26,840 nt of DNA, taken from NCBI GenBank assembly GCA_026706425.1, contig JAPOYW010000288.1, positions 1 to 26,840 on the forward strand, given 5' to 3'. The notes beneath the pieces are model-generated. The model was not told where the DNA came from and did not search any database. It saw only the letters and a list, made by a program, of their open reading frames with translations. Made by a program: the position numbers and the translations under genes. Shown here in pieces: positions 8,108-15,443 of this stretch. Within the stretch, counting starts at the first letter, position 1. Each line of letters opens with the position of its first letter. The DNA is from Gammaproteobacteria bacterium. GTDB taxonomy: Bacteria > Pseudomonadota > Gammaproteobacteria > Pseudomonadales > Azotimanducaceae.

Positions 8108-8953
8108 TTAGCCGGCGGAGCGCTTTTTCGGCAAGTCGACGAACTCGCCCGGGCGTTTCTCCCGGTTGGCGAGCATGGCCTCCTGCATCTCGGCCCCCTG
8201 CAGAAACGACGCGTTCCAGATGGCGATGTAGTCCAGGCCGTCCGCCGTCGAGTGGTCGCGGGCGTAGTTGATCATCCGCTTGCAGCCGTAGACAGCCAAG
8301 GGCGGCTTGCTCGCAATTTCCCGGGCGACGCCGAGGACGCCTTCGAGCATGGCATCCTGATCGGCGTAGACCCGGTTGACCAGACCGACCTCCTTGGCTT
8401 CGGCGGCCGACATGCGGCGACCGGTGTAGGCGAGTTCGCGCACGATACCCTCGGGTATGAGCTTGCACAGGCGCGGAAACGTGCCGACATCGGCGGTCAT
8501 GCCGATGTTGATCTCGAAGATCGTGAAGTAGGCGTCTTCGGTGGCATAGCGCATGTCGCAGGCCGAAACCATGTCGACGCCGCCGCCGATGCATCCGCCT
8601 TGGACGGCGGCGAGCACCGGGATGCGGCATTCCTCCAGGCAACTGAGGCTGCGCTGGATGTGCAGCGCGCCGTCGTAGAAGCTCGCCCCGTGGCGAATTC
8701 GGGCTGTCCTTGCTGTCGCTTGGTCTTGGACCGCACCACCGCCAAACGATGCGAGGTCCATCCCCGCGCAAAAGTGAGGCCCTGTCGACGAGATGACGAT
8801 AGCGCGCGCCTTGGCATGGCCATCGATGCCCTCGACGATGGCGGGAAGTTCGCGCCAAAACGCCGGGATCATGCTGTTGCGTTTCTCGGGACGCGTTAGG
8901 ACGATGTGCGCGACCCGGTCTTCGATGTCAACGCTGAAACTCTCGTAGGTCAT
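8108..8953 (-). CDS. Enoyl-CoA hydratase/isomerase, dienoyl-CoA isomerase (ECH1) type
   Basis: This 281-residue crotonase-fold enzyme has the oxyanion-hole segments HFCAGMDL (60-67) and QGGCIGGGVD (118-127). The three acidic residues used by rat delta3,5-delta2,4-dienoyl-CoA isomerase (Asp176, Glu196, Asp204) have counterparts at Asp127, Glu147 and Asp155 with identical spacing, and the flanks VDMVSACDMRY and GMTADVGTFPRL match that branch closely. It should therefore shift double bonds in dienoyl-CoA intermediates from odd-position unsaturated acids. ATG 8953 is preceded by GGAAAGGA at a good distance; the frame extends to 8992, but that start lacks such support. It is followed directly by the dehydrogenase, so the two probably share a transcript. 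Confidence 0.9.
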   Translation of the reverse strand: MTYESFSVDIEDRVAHIVLTRPEKRNSMIPAFWRELPAIVEGIDGHAKARAIVISSTGPHFCAGMDLASFGGGAVQDQATARTARIRHGASFYDGALHIQRSLSCLEECRIPVLAAVQGGCIGGGVDMVSACDMRYATEDAYFTIFEINIGMTADVGTFPRLCKLIPEGIVRELAYTGRRMSAAEAKEVGLVNRVYADQDAMLEGVLGVAREIASKPPLAVYGCKRMINYARDHSTADGLDYIAIWNASFLQGAEMQEAMLANREKRPGEFVDLPKKRSAG

Positions 8954-9010
8954 TGGGTCCTTTCCCGTGGTTGATTGATCAAATGGTCCCACAACTTGAG
9001 GCGTTGGCGG

Positions 9011-10567
9011 TCATGGGGCTCTCCTGGCAGCCCGGCGCACGTAGCCGGCGTTCCAGTTCCAGGCCACCAATCCGACGCCTACGTTGCTTGCCGCCGTGGC
9101 CACGAAGATGCCGACGTAGCCGAACAGGTAGTCGCCGAGGATGGCCAGCGGCACGTAGACCACGAGCGTTCTGAGCAGGGAGATAACGACGGACGGGCCG
9201 GGCTTTCCGAGCGCGTTGAACGACGAACTCGCGATCTGGGTCATGCCCATGAAGCCGATGCTCAACGGGATGATCATGAAGAACTTGACGGCCACATCCA
9301 CCACCGTCGGGTCGGTGCTGATCCATGTCGTCACCACCCATTTGCCGCAGGTGACCATCACGACGAAAGTGAATACGCCCCACGCCAAGGCAAAGTTGTT
9401 GGTGAGCTTGAGTGCGCGCCTTGCTCGGTTTACGAGTCCTGCGCCCCAGTTCTGGCCGACGAACGGTTCCACCGAAGACGACGCCGACCAAAGGATCATG
9501 TGGGCCAGCATTTCGACGCGGGACGCGACGTTGTAGCCAGCGACCACGGCGTCGCCGTGCGCTGACAGCAGCCGGGTGATGATGAACATGGACACCGGCA
9601 TCACCAGGCCGCTGCCGACGGCGGGTCCGCCGACGTGCATGATGTCGAGCCACGACTTGCCCAATCCCCGCAACGTCCACCGGAAAAGGTGCTGGCGCGC
9701 GATCAGGACCGCGTAGGCGACGCTGCCCAGCGCGCGGGAGATCACGTAGGCCCACGCCGCTCCGGCGATGCCGAGTTCCGGTGCGCCAAGCCAGCCGAAG
9801 ACGAGGATTGGACAGAGCACGATCTGACCCACGGAGCCGATAGCCATGATCAGGCCGGGGCTCGCGGCATTGCCCGTCGCGCGGAGCAGCATCGAACCGA
9901 CGATGGAGGTCATGAACAGCGGGAAGCCGATGGCGAACACGGTGAGATAGTCCGTGGCCATCTGCCGGACTTCGCCGGTGGCGCCAAGGAGGCCGACGAT
10001 GTGGCCCGCCGATGCGGCGAACATCGCCGACACCAGGATGCCGACGAGCAGCGCCAGCAAGTGGGCATGGGTGACGATCGCGGCGACCCGGTTGCGGTCG
10101 CCGGCGCCGAACGCCCGGGCGGTCACCGACGATGCCCCGGTGCCGATGCCGCCGGCGAAGGAATACAGGGTGATCGTGGTGGGAAAGGCGTAGCCCAGCG
10201 CAGCGAGGGCATTGGTGCCGATCCAACCGAGCACGATGGTCTCGGCGATCTGCGCACCGAGCATGCTCACCGAACCGAGGGCCATGAACGAGCCCAGGCG
10301 GAAAAGGTGCTTGCCTACCGACCCGCTAGTGAAACCCGCGATCCGACTCGGCGGCGGAATCCGCGCAGCGCGGTTGCCGGCGTCGTGGTTTGTCCCGTCA
10401 ACCGGCGCTCGGGGCGATCCCTCCGTGGAGGTGGTCTTCAGACGGCGAACCCGCGCATTCAGGCCGAAATACTCCGGGCGCTCAGTCCGCGTACTCGAAA
10501 TAGGCGTTCGAGACCACGACCCGGTCCTCCACCTGCGCCTCGAACACGACGCGGCCGTCGTCGTCAT
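9011..10567 (-). CDS. MATE family multidrug/metabolite efflux transporter
   Basis: This is an inner-membrane antiporter of the multi antimicrobial extrusion family. Conserved sequence begins at GFTSGSVGKHLFRLG (residue 79 of the open frame), followed by MALGSVSMLGAQIAETIVLG. About 12 hydrophobic helices occupy the remaining 440 residues, the usual MATE size. A typical internal feature is SVEPFVGQNWGAG at the start of the second half. The only ATG upstream of the first helix is at 10567, inside the MaoC gene, giving an 86-base same-strand overlap and a long polar N-terminus. I found no GTG or TTG closer to the domain, so the true start is uncertain. It sits between CoA-pathway genes and might export a pathway product or toxic acid. 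Confidence 0.8.
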   Translation of the reverse strand: MTTTAASCSRRRWRTGSWSRTPISSTRTERPEYFGLNARVRRLKTTSTEGSPRAPVDGTNHDAGNRAARIPPPSRIAGFTSGSVGKHLFRLGSFMALGSVSMLGAQIAETIVLGWIGTNALAALGYAFPTTITLYSFAGGIGTGASSVTARAFGAGDRNRVAAIVTHAHLLALLVGILVSAMFAASAGHIVGLLGATGEVRQMATDYLTVFAIGFPLFMTSIVGSMLLRATGNAASPGLIMAIGSVGQIVLCPILVFGWLGAPELGIAGAAWAYVISRALGSVAYAVLIARQHLFRWTLRGLGKSWLDIMHVGGPAVGSGLVMPVSMFIITRLLSAHGDAVVAGYNVASRVEMLAHMILWSASSSVEPFVGQNWGAGLVNRARRALKLTNNFALAWGVFTFVVMVTCGKWVVTTWISTDPTVVDVAVKFFMIIPLSIGFMGMTQIASSSFNALGKPGPSVVISLLRTLVVYVPLAILGDYLFGYVGIFVATAASNVGVGLVAWNWNAGYVRRAARRAP

Positions 10568-11357
10568 GCCAAGCCCGAACGTTCAACTCGTCGTTGAGGA
10601 AGACCGGCGCCGAGAAGCGCACCTTGATTTTCTCGAACCGCGCCGGGTCGCCGTCGGCAACGGCGCCGAGCAGCAGGTGCGCACAGTGACCGAAAGTGCA
10701 CAAGCCGTGGAGGATCGGTTCGTGGAAGCCGCCGAACCGTGCCGAATCGGGATCGATGTGCAACGGGTTGTAGTCCCCGGAGAGGCGGTAGATGTGCGCC
10801 TGGTTGTCGGCGATCCGATGCGTCGCGGTCACATCGGGAGCACGGTCGGGAACCGTCATCTTCTGGGAGTAGGTTAGACCGGATCCTTCAAAGGGCTCGA
10901 TGTCGCCGAGTTCCTTGACGCCGCGCCGGAACGAGCCGTTGACCATTATGACGTAGACATCACCCTCGGCGTCGGTGACGTTGCTCTCGAATTCCACGAA
11001 GCCGTTGCCGCGACCGCGAGGGTGGATGCCGACCACTCGCGACCGGACGAACACCGAACCGGCTCTCGGGAGGGGCTTGACGAGTTCCAGGTACCGTTCC
11101 GCGTCGATGTTGAGAGGGCCCGGAGAATTGGGCACGAGGTTGTGGTCCAGCGGAGCCCCGGCGCCGCCCCAGCGGATCGAGAACGTGGGAGAAACGGCGA
11201 ATTCCGGGTGACGCTCATAGACGAAGCGCAGGTCGCGTGTGCCGATACCCACCGCGTACAACAGCACGTCGCGCTGATCGTAGGAAATCTCCACCGCTTT
11301 GCCCCACGGACCGGGTTCGCCGTTGGGCAGGGCTTCGGTTGCGCGGTAGGTCGCCAT
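10482..11357 (-). CDS. MaoC-like (R)-specific 2-enoyl-CoA hydratase (hydratase 2)
   Basis: The protein has 291 residues, the length of the hydratase-2 part of peroxisomal multifunctional enzyme 2, with two hot-dog halves. The signature YRLSGDYNPLHIDPDSA starts at residue 190; Asp195 and His200 are the expected catalytic pair. It is followed by GGFHEPILHGLCTFG, also highly conserved in the family. The N-terminal half carries the degenerate hot dog that binds the acyl chain. It hydrates trans-2-enoyl-CoA to (R)-3-hydroxyacyl-CoA. ATG 11357 has GGGGA upstream; an earlier ATG at 11378 is less likely. It is the first gene of the minus-strand run leading to the MATE, isomerase and dehydrogenase genes. 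Confidence 0.92.
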   Translation of the reverse strand: MATYRATEALPNGEPGPWGKAVEISYDQRDVLLYAVGIGTRDLRFVYERHPEFAVSPTFSIRWGGAGAPLDHNLVPNSPGPLNIDAERYLELVKPLPRAGSVFVRSRVVGIHPRGRGNGFVEFESNVTDAEGDVYVIMVNGSFRRGVKELGDIEPFEGSGLTYSQKMTVPDRAPDVTATHRIADNQAHIYRLSGDYNPLHIDPDSARFGGFHEPILHGLCTFGHCAHLLLGAVADGDPARFEKIKVRFSAPVFLNDELNVRAWHDDDGRVVFEAQVEDRVVVSNAYFEYAD

Positions 11358-11451
11358 GGGACACGTCCCCGTTTCCAAAAACGAGCCATGTTACGCCGTG
11401 GGGGCGGCGCTTGTCGTCGCCCGCGTGGAAATGCCGCGGGGCGTCGGTGCG

Positions 11452-11643
11452 TCACCAGGCGAGGGACACCAAGGGATCCACGTAGCGTCCGTTCGATCCT
11501 TCGGCATGGTCGGGCGGGATGGCAATGTGATCCACGACCCAGATCGACTCGAAACCCGCGTCCTCGGCGGCCATGGCACATGCCGACATCGTAGCGGGCG
11601 TGGACTGCTCGCCCATGTTTCGCAACGAAATGCCGACGTGCAT
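11452..11643 (-). pseudogene. N-terminal remnant of a luciferase-like (F420-dependent type) oxidoreductase
   Basis: The 63 residues MHVGISLRNMGEQST, AAEDAGFESIWVVDHIAIPP and GRYVDPLVSLAW are the start of an LLM-class flavin/F420 oxidoreductase, normally about 280-340 residues. TGA follows SLAW, where family members continue with a Leu-Ala-Gly helix. The DNA up to the MaoC start (11358-11451) does not resume the family in another frame that I can see. The ATG lies 12 bases after the GAPDH stop, so the intact gene was probably part of that operon before a deletion fused its 5' end to the MaoC leader. Confidence 0.75.
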
Positions 11644-11655
11644 CTCGGGGTCCCG

Positions 11656-12657
11656 CTAGTCGAGGTCGGCCATCAATCCCAGCAGGTCGCAAACCCGGTT
11701 GGCGTAGCCCCACTCGTTGTCGTACCAGGACAGCGCCTTGAGGTAGCGGCGGTCGGTGACTTGGGTAAACGATGCATCGAAGATGGAGGAGTGCGGATTG
11801 CCGATGACGTCGGAAGACACCACGGGCTCCGTAGTGAACTCCAGGACGTTACGCATGCGGTCGGACTCTGCGGCGGCGCGCATGGAGTCGTGCACGGCCC
11901 CGATGCTCACGGGTCGGTCGGTCTCGACGAACAGGTCCACCACGGAACCGTCCGGAACCGGAACCCGGGATGCGATGCCGTCCAATCGGCCCTTCAACTC
12001 GGGAAGGACCTCGCCCACGGCCTTGGCGGCGCCCGTGGAGGTGGGAATGATGTTCTCGGCGGCCGCCCGGCTGCGGCGCTTGTCGGAATGGGGTACGTCG
12101 GCCAGGCTCTGGTCGTTGGTATAGGCATGGACGGTGTTGATGATGCCTTCCCGGATCCCGAAACCGTCCTGCAGAACCTTGGCCACCGGAGCGAGGCAGT
12201 TGGTCGTGCAACTGGCATTCGATACCAAACGGTGCCCGGGTTTCAGACCATCCTCGTTGACGCCGATGACCACCGTATAGTCGATGGGATCCCCGGCCGG
12301 CACGGTCAGCAGCGTCCGTCTAGCGCCGGCCTCCAAGTGCTTCGCGATCTGATCCCGGGTTCGGAACACGCCAGTCGACTCGACGACGGCGTCCACGCCC
12401 AGTGATGCCCAGGGCAGATTCGCAGGGTCCCGTTCGCTAACCATGCGGACACGGCTCCGGGAGGTGACCAGTTCGTCGTCCTGGATGTCGACGCCGCCCT
12501 TGAAACGGCCCATGACGGTGTCGTAGGTCAACAGGTAGGCGAGGGTGCCGTGGTCGAACAGGTCGTTGATGGCCACGATCTCCAGATCGTCCGAGGATTC
12601 GGCGATCCGGAATACGGCGCGGCCGATGCGGCCAAAGCCGTTGATCGCGACACGCAT
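11656..12657 (-). CDS. gap: Glyceraldehyde-3-phosphate dehydrogenase, type I
   Basis: This 333-residue glycolytic enzyme oxidises glyceraldehyde 3-phosphate to 1,3-bisphosphoglycerate. The Rossmann start is MRVAINGFGRIGR with Asp32 (AINDLFD), suggesting NAD rather than NADP. The catalytic cysteine is in SNASCTTNCLAP (Cys150) and the activating histidine in NTVHAYTNDQSL (His177). RRSRAAAENIIPTSTGAAKA and SWYDNEWGYANRV are the expected C-terminal motifs. Length and motifs are normal. Its ATG overlaps the upstream paralogue stop by one base (TGATG), so the two are translated together. Erythrose-4-phosphate dehydrogenase is the alternative within the family but less likely given the canonical sequence. 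Confidence 0.95.
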   Translation of the reverse strand: MRVAINGFGRIGRAVFRIAESSDDLEIVAINDLFDHGTLAYLLTYDTVMGRFKGGVDIQDDELVTSRSRVRMVSERDPANLPWASLGVDAVVESTGVFRTRDQIAKHLEAGARRTLLTVPAGDPIDYTVVIGVNEDGLKPGHRLVSNASCTTNCLAPVAKVLQDGFGIREGIINTVHAYTNDQSLADVPHSDKRRSRAAAENIIPTSTGAAKAVGEVLPELKGRLDGIASRVPVPDGSVVDLFVETDRPVSIGAVHDSMRAAAESDRMRNVLEFTTEPVVSSDVIGNPHSSIFDASFTQVTDRRYLKALSWYDNEWGYANRVCDLLGLMADLD

Positions 12658-13727
12658 CAGGACTCTCCTGCCGGTTCGGCCGCATCCAGCGCGGCGTACA
12701 GTGCCGCAACGTCGAGGATGCGCCGTGCATGGCCGAGGGTTTCGTGCCAGGCCAGGAGCTTGGTGAGTTTCTGGCCGGCGACGAGAGTACCTTGCAGGTC
12801 GAGGAGAATCGACTGGGAGCGGCCCCGGACATCCGAGGAGACGATGGGGTCGTGGGTGACGGCGATCAACTCGGGTTCCGCCTGGGCCGCAGCCACGAAC
12901 AACGCGTTGATCTCGTCCGTCCCCATCGCGTCGTCCTGGAACGCCAGGGTGACATCCAGCAGCGAGCCGGCGGCAACGGGCACGTTGAGCGCGAACCCGC
13001 TGACCTTGCCCTTGATCACCGGCAGTGCCTGTTCCAGCCACTTAAGTGCCGGCGTGGTGTTCGGGATGATGTTTTCGGCCGCCGAGCGACTGCGGCGGTA
13101 GTCCGGGCCGGCGTGGTCGTAGAGGCTCTGGTCGCGGGTATAGGCGTGTACCGAGGTCATCGTGGCGTGGGCGATGGGCCGGGCGTCGGTGACCACGCGC
13201 AGCACGAGCGCCATGCCGGTGGTGGACGCCGACCCCGCCGAGACGATGCGATCACCCACGAGTGCGCTGGCCTCATTGACGCCGCAGAGTAGCACCCGGT
13301 CCAAATCCCCTTCGGGCAGCGACGACGTCACCACGCGTCGGGCACCGTTGTCCAGATGGGGCGCGAGATCGGTGCGCGACCGGTAGCGGCCGGTGGCGTC
13401 GATGACGACGTCCACGCCGAGCAGGTCCCATGGGATTTCCTCGGGTCTCTCCGCGGACATGAGCCGGGTCTTGTGTGTTCCGTTTCGGCACCCGGCGACG
13501 AGGTAGTTGCCGTTCAACGACACCCTGGGGTCTCGACCCATCGACGTCACCAGGAGGTGATGCAGTATGTCCGGTTGCCCGATATCGGAAATCGCGACCG
13601 GGTCGAATCGATCGTCCGCCAACGCGAGTCGGTATATTTGTCGACCCACCTGGCCAAAGCCCATCAGGCCGACACGTAGTGCTTCCAAACCCGAGATCAC
13701 CAAAACGCCATAGGATTGACGAATCAT
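12657..13727 (-). CDS. GAPDH-like protein lacking the catalytic cysteine
   Basis: This is a GAPDH-fold paralogue of about 356 residues. The Rossmann glycine motif (LRVGLMGFGQVGRQIYRLA), the catalytic histidine (SVHAYTRDQSLYDHAGPDYR) and RRSRSAAENIIPNTTPALK are all present. The active-site cysteine segment SNASCTTNC is replaced by SAGSASTTGM, so the nucleophile position is Ala or Ser, with a one-residue shift. The Asn-Glu-Trp-Gly motif near the C-terminus has become HETLGHARR. It can hardly catalyse the phosphorylating reaction and may be a regulatory or structural partner of the normal enzyme next to it. Start candidates are ATG 13751, ATG 13727, GTG 13700 and TTG 13688, none with a clear ribosome-binding site; family alignment begins near TTG 13688. 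Confidence 0.8.
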   Translation of the reverse strand: MIRQSYGVLVISGLEALRVGLMGFGQVGRQIYRLALADDRFDPVAISDIGQPDILHHLLVTSMGRDPRVSLNGNYLVAGCRNGTHKTRLMSAERPEEIPWDLLGVDVVIDATGRYRSRTDLAPHLDNGARRVVTSSLPEGDLDRVLLCGVNEASALVGDRIVSAGSASTTGMALVLRVVTDARPIAHATMTSVHAYTRDQSLYDHAGPDYRRSRSAAENIIPNTTPALKWLEQALPVIKGKVSGFALNVPVAAGSLLDVTLAFQDDAMGTDEINALFVAAAQAEPELIAVTHDPIVSSDVRGRSQSILLDLQGTLVAGQKLTKLLAWHETLGHARRILDVAALYAALDAAEPAGES

Positions 13728-13788
13728 CGCACGAAAAACTGCGCCGGCCATGACATTGGTTCGGTCGCCAGCCAGAATGGAGACCCGA

Positions 13789-15333
13789 ATGACCGATTAC
13801 CGATCCAAGGTTCCGTTCCACACGTTTCCCGACACGCTTGCCGAGCAGGAGGCGGTGCTCGAATCGCATCCGATGATGGAACGGCTAACCCGATCGCGAA
13901 CCTTCCTGGCGAAACATCGCCACCGCCCCGTCTATCACTACGTCAACCCCGAGGGGACGCTGAACGACCCCAACGGGCTGTGTCGCTGGCAAGGCAGGTG
14001 GCACCTCTTCTACCAGGCCTACCCGCCGGAGGACCCCCGCCAGCACTGGGGCCATGCGGTGAGCGAAGACCTCGTCCACTGGCGCGACCTGCCGTACTGC
14101 ATCTATCCGGACCCGGAGCAGTGCTGCTTTTCGGGGGCGACCCTGGCGGAGGACGACCGGGTGATCGCGATGTACCACGGCACGAAGGCGGGCAACATGG
14201 TGGCGGTGTCGAGCGACCCGCTGTTGCTCAACTGGTCCAAGGTCGGCGACGCTCCCGTCATCCCCATGGCCGGTCCCGACGATCCGCCGCTGCCGTACCG
14301 GGTGTTCGATCCGTGTATCTGGAAGCAGGGCGACCACTACTATTCGCTGTCCGCGGGTCAGGTGCCAGACGGTCCCGGGGGCACGCCCGTGGCGGCGGAT
14401 TTCCTGTTCCGGTCCGAGGACTTGCAGCATTGGGAGTACCTGCACCCGTTCACCGAAGACGACCGGTTCACGCTGGTGGGCGACGATGGTGCCTGCCCCT
14501 ATTTCTGGCCCATCGGCGACAAGCACGTGCTGCTCTTCTTCAGCCACATGAGCGGTGGCCAATACCTGCTCGGGGACTACGACACGAACCGTCAGAAACT
14601 CGTGGTGACCGGGTCCGGGAAGTTCAACATGGGACCCGTGAAACCCTGCGGTGTGCATGCGCCGTCCGCGACGCCCGACGGTCGCGATGTCGTGGTCATC
14701 TTCAACATGAACCCCGGCAAACCTTCATCGGGCTGGAACCAGATCATGAGCCTGCCTCGCCGCCTTTCCTTGGGCGAAGGCGATGAACTTCTCCAGGAAC
14801 CCGTCGAGGCGGTAGCTTCCTGCCGACAATCGAGACTCGGCGGGGAACCGCAGTCGCTTCCCGCGAACCGGGAAATGGTCTTGCACGACTTGAGCGGGGA
14901 TGCGTTGGAGATCCGGGCCGTGATCGCGCCGAGCGCGGCCTCCATGGTGGAACTCAACGTGCTGCGTTCACCGAACCGCGAGGAGGTCACGCGCATCGCC
15001 TTCTATCGGGACCGGGGCTATCGGGACACGGTGCTCCGACGTCGTCACATCGGGAGCATGGTCACCCTCGATACGTCCTATTCCTCGAGTGCACCGGATG
15101 TCCGCTCTAGAGCGCCCGAAAACGCTCCGGTGCGCCTAGGTCCCGAGGAGCCTCTCGAGCTTCGCGTATTCGTCGACAAGAGCATCGTCGAGGCGTTCGT
15201 GAACGGCAAGCAGTGCGTTGCTGCCCGGGTCTACCCTGATCGCGCCGACAGCAAGGGGATTTCGTTCCGTTCCCAGGGGACGGCGAGCGAAATCACCGAG
15301 CTCGATGTCTGGGAGATGGGATCGATCTACTGA
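13789..15333 (+). CDS. Glycoside hydrolase family 32-like protein (beta-fructosidase fold) with variant active site
   Basis: The protein has 514 residues: an N-terminal five-bladed propeller (about 40-330) and a C-terminal beta-sandwich (about 360-514). TLNDPNGLCRWQGRWHLFYQ carries the nucleophile Asp motif NDPNG. CCFSGATL matches the FSG motif. The usual RDP is VFDP, keeping Asp but losing the adjacent Arg, and the usual EC acid/base motif reads DDGACPYFWP, with Ala where Glu is expected. FVDKSIVEAFVNGKQC is the standard sandwich motif. No signal peptide is visible, so it is probably cytoplasmic. ATG 13789 has GGAG at 13779-13782; upstream ATGs lack this. It is divergent from the GAPDH pair. 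Hydrolysis of a fructoside is likely but unproven given the variant residues. Confidence 0.85.
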   Translation: MTDYRSKVPFHTFPDTLAEQEAVLESHPMMERLTRSRTFLAKHRHRPVYHYVNPEGTLNDPNGLCRWQGRWHLFYQAYPPEDPRQHWGHAVSEDLVHWRDLPYCIYPDPEQCCFSGATLAEDDRVIAMYHGTKAGNMVAVSSDPLLLNWSKVGDAPVIPMAGPDDPPLPYRVFDPCIWKQGDHYYSLSAGQVPDGPGGTPVAADFLFRSEDLQHWEYLHPFTEDDRFTLVGDDGACPYFWPIGDKHVLLFFSHMSGGQYLLGDYDTNRQKLVVTGSGKFNMGPVKPCGVHAPSATPDGRDVVVIFNMNPGKPSSGWNQIMSLPRRLSLGEGDELLQEPVEAVASCRQSRLGGEPQSLPANREMVLHDLSGDALEIRAVIAPSAASMVELNVLRSPNREEVTRIAFYRDRGYRDTVLRRRHIGSMVTLDTSYSSSAPDVRSRAPENAPVRLGPEEPLELRVFVDKSIVEAFVNGKQCVAARVYPDRADSKGISFRSQGTASEITELDVWEMGSIY

Positions 15334-15412
15334 GCGATCAGCATCACGTAGAGACTCGCCCGCAACGACAACATCGGATTGAATGACACGAGAATGCGGC
15401 AGCACTCTCGAT

Positions 15413-15429
15413 CGCGCCCGCAGGGCGCG
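15413..15429. terminator. GC-rich hairpin between convergent genes, possible bidirectional terminator
   Basis: CGCGCCC (15413-15419) and GGGCGCG (15423-15429) form a 7-bp stem with a 3-base loop. It lies between the GH32 gene (ends 15333, plus) and the thiolase gene (ends 15444, minus). No T-tract follows on either strand. A hairpin in a convergent gap is a natural transcript end, but termination is inferred. Confidence 0.4.
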
Positions 15430-15443
15430 CCGGGACGAGTCCC

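Noticed and set aside
8103..8858. Extension of the acyl-CoA dehydrogenase frame upstream to 8858
   Set aside because: This part is an out-of-frame reading of the dienoyl-CoA isomerase gene, which is complete in its own frame. The dehydrogenase family sequence begins at GTG 8102.
11356..12405. 349-residue plus-strand frame opposite gap
   Set aside because: Antisense shadow of a canonical GAPDH with all motifs on the minus strand.
13690..13788. Divergent promoters between the GAPDH-like gene and GH32 (TTGACG at 13716)
   Set aside because: No acceptable -10 element lies at 16-18 bases from TTGACG, and the minus-strand start is itself uncertain, so no promoter can be placed.
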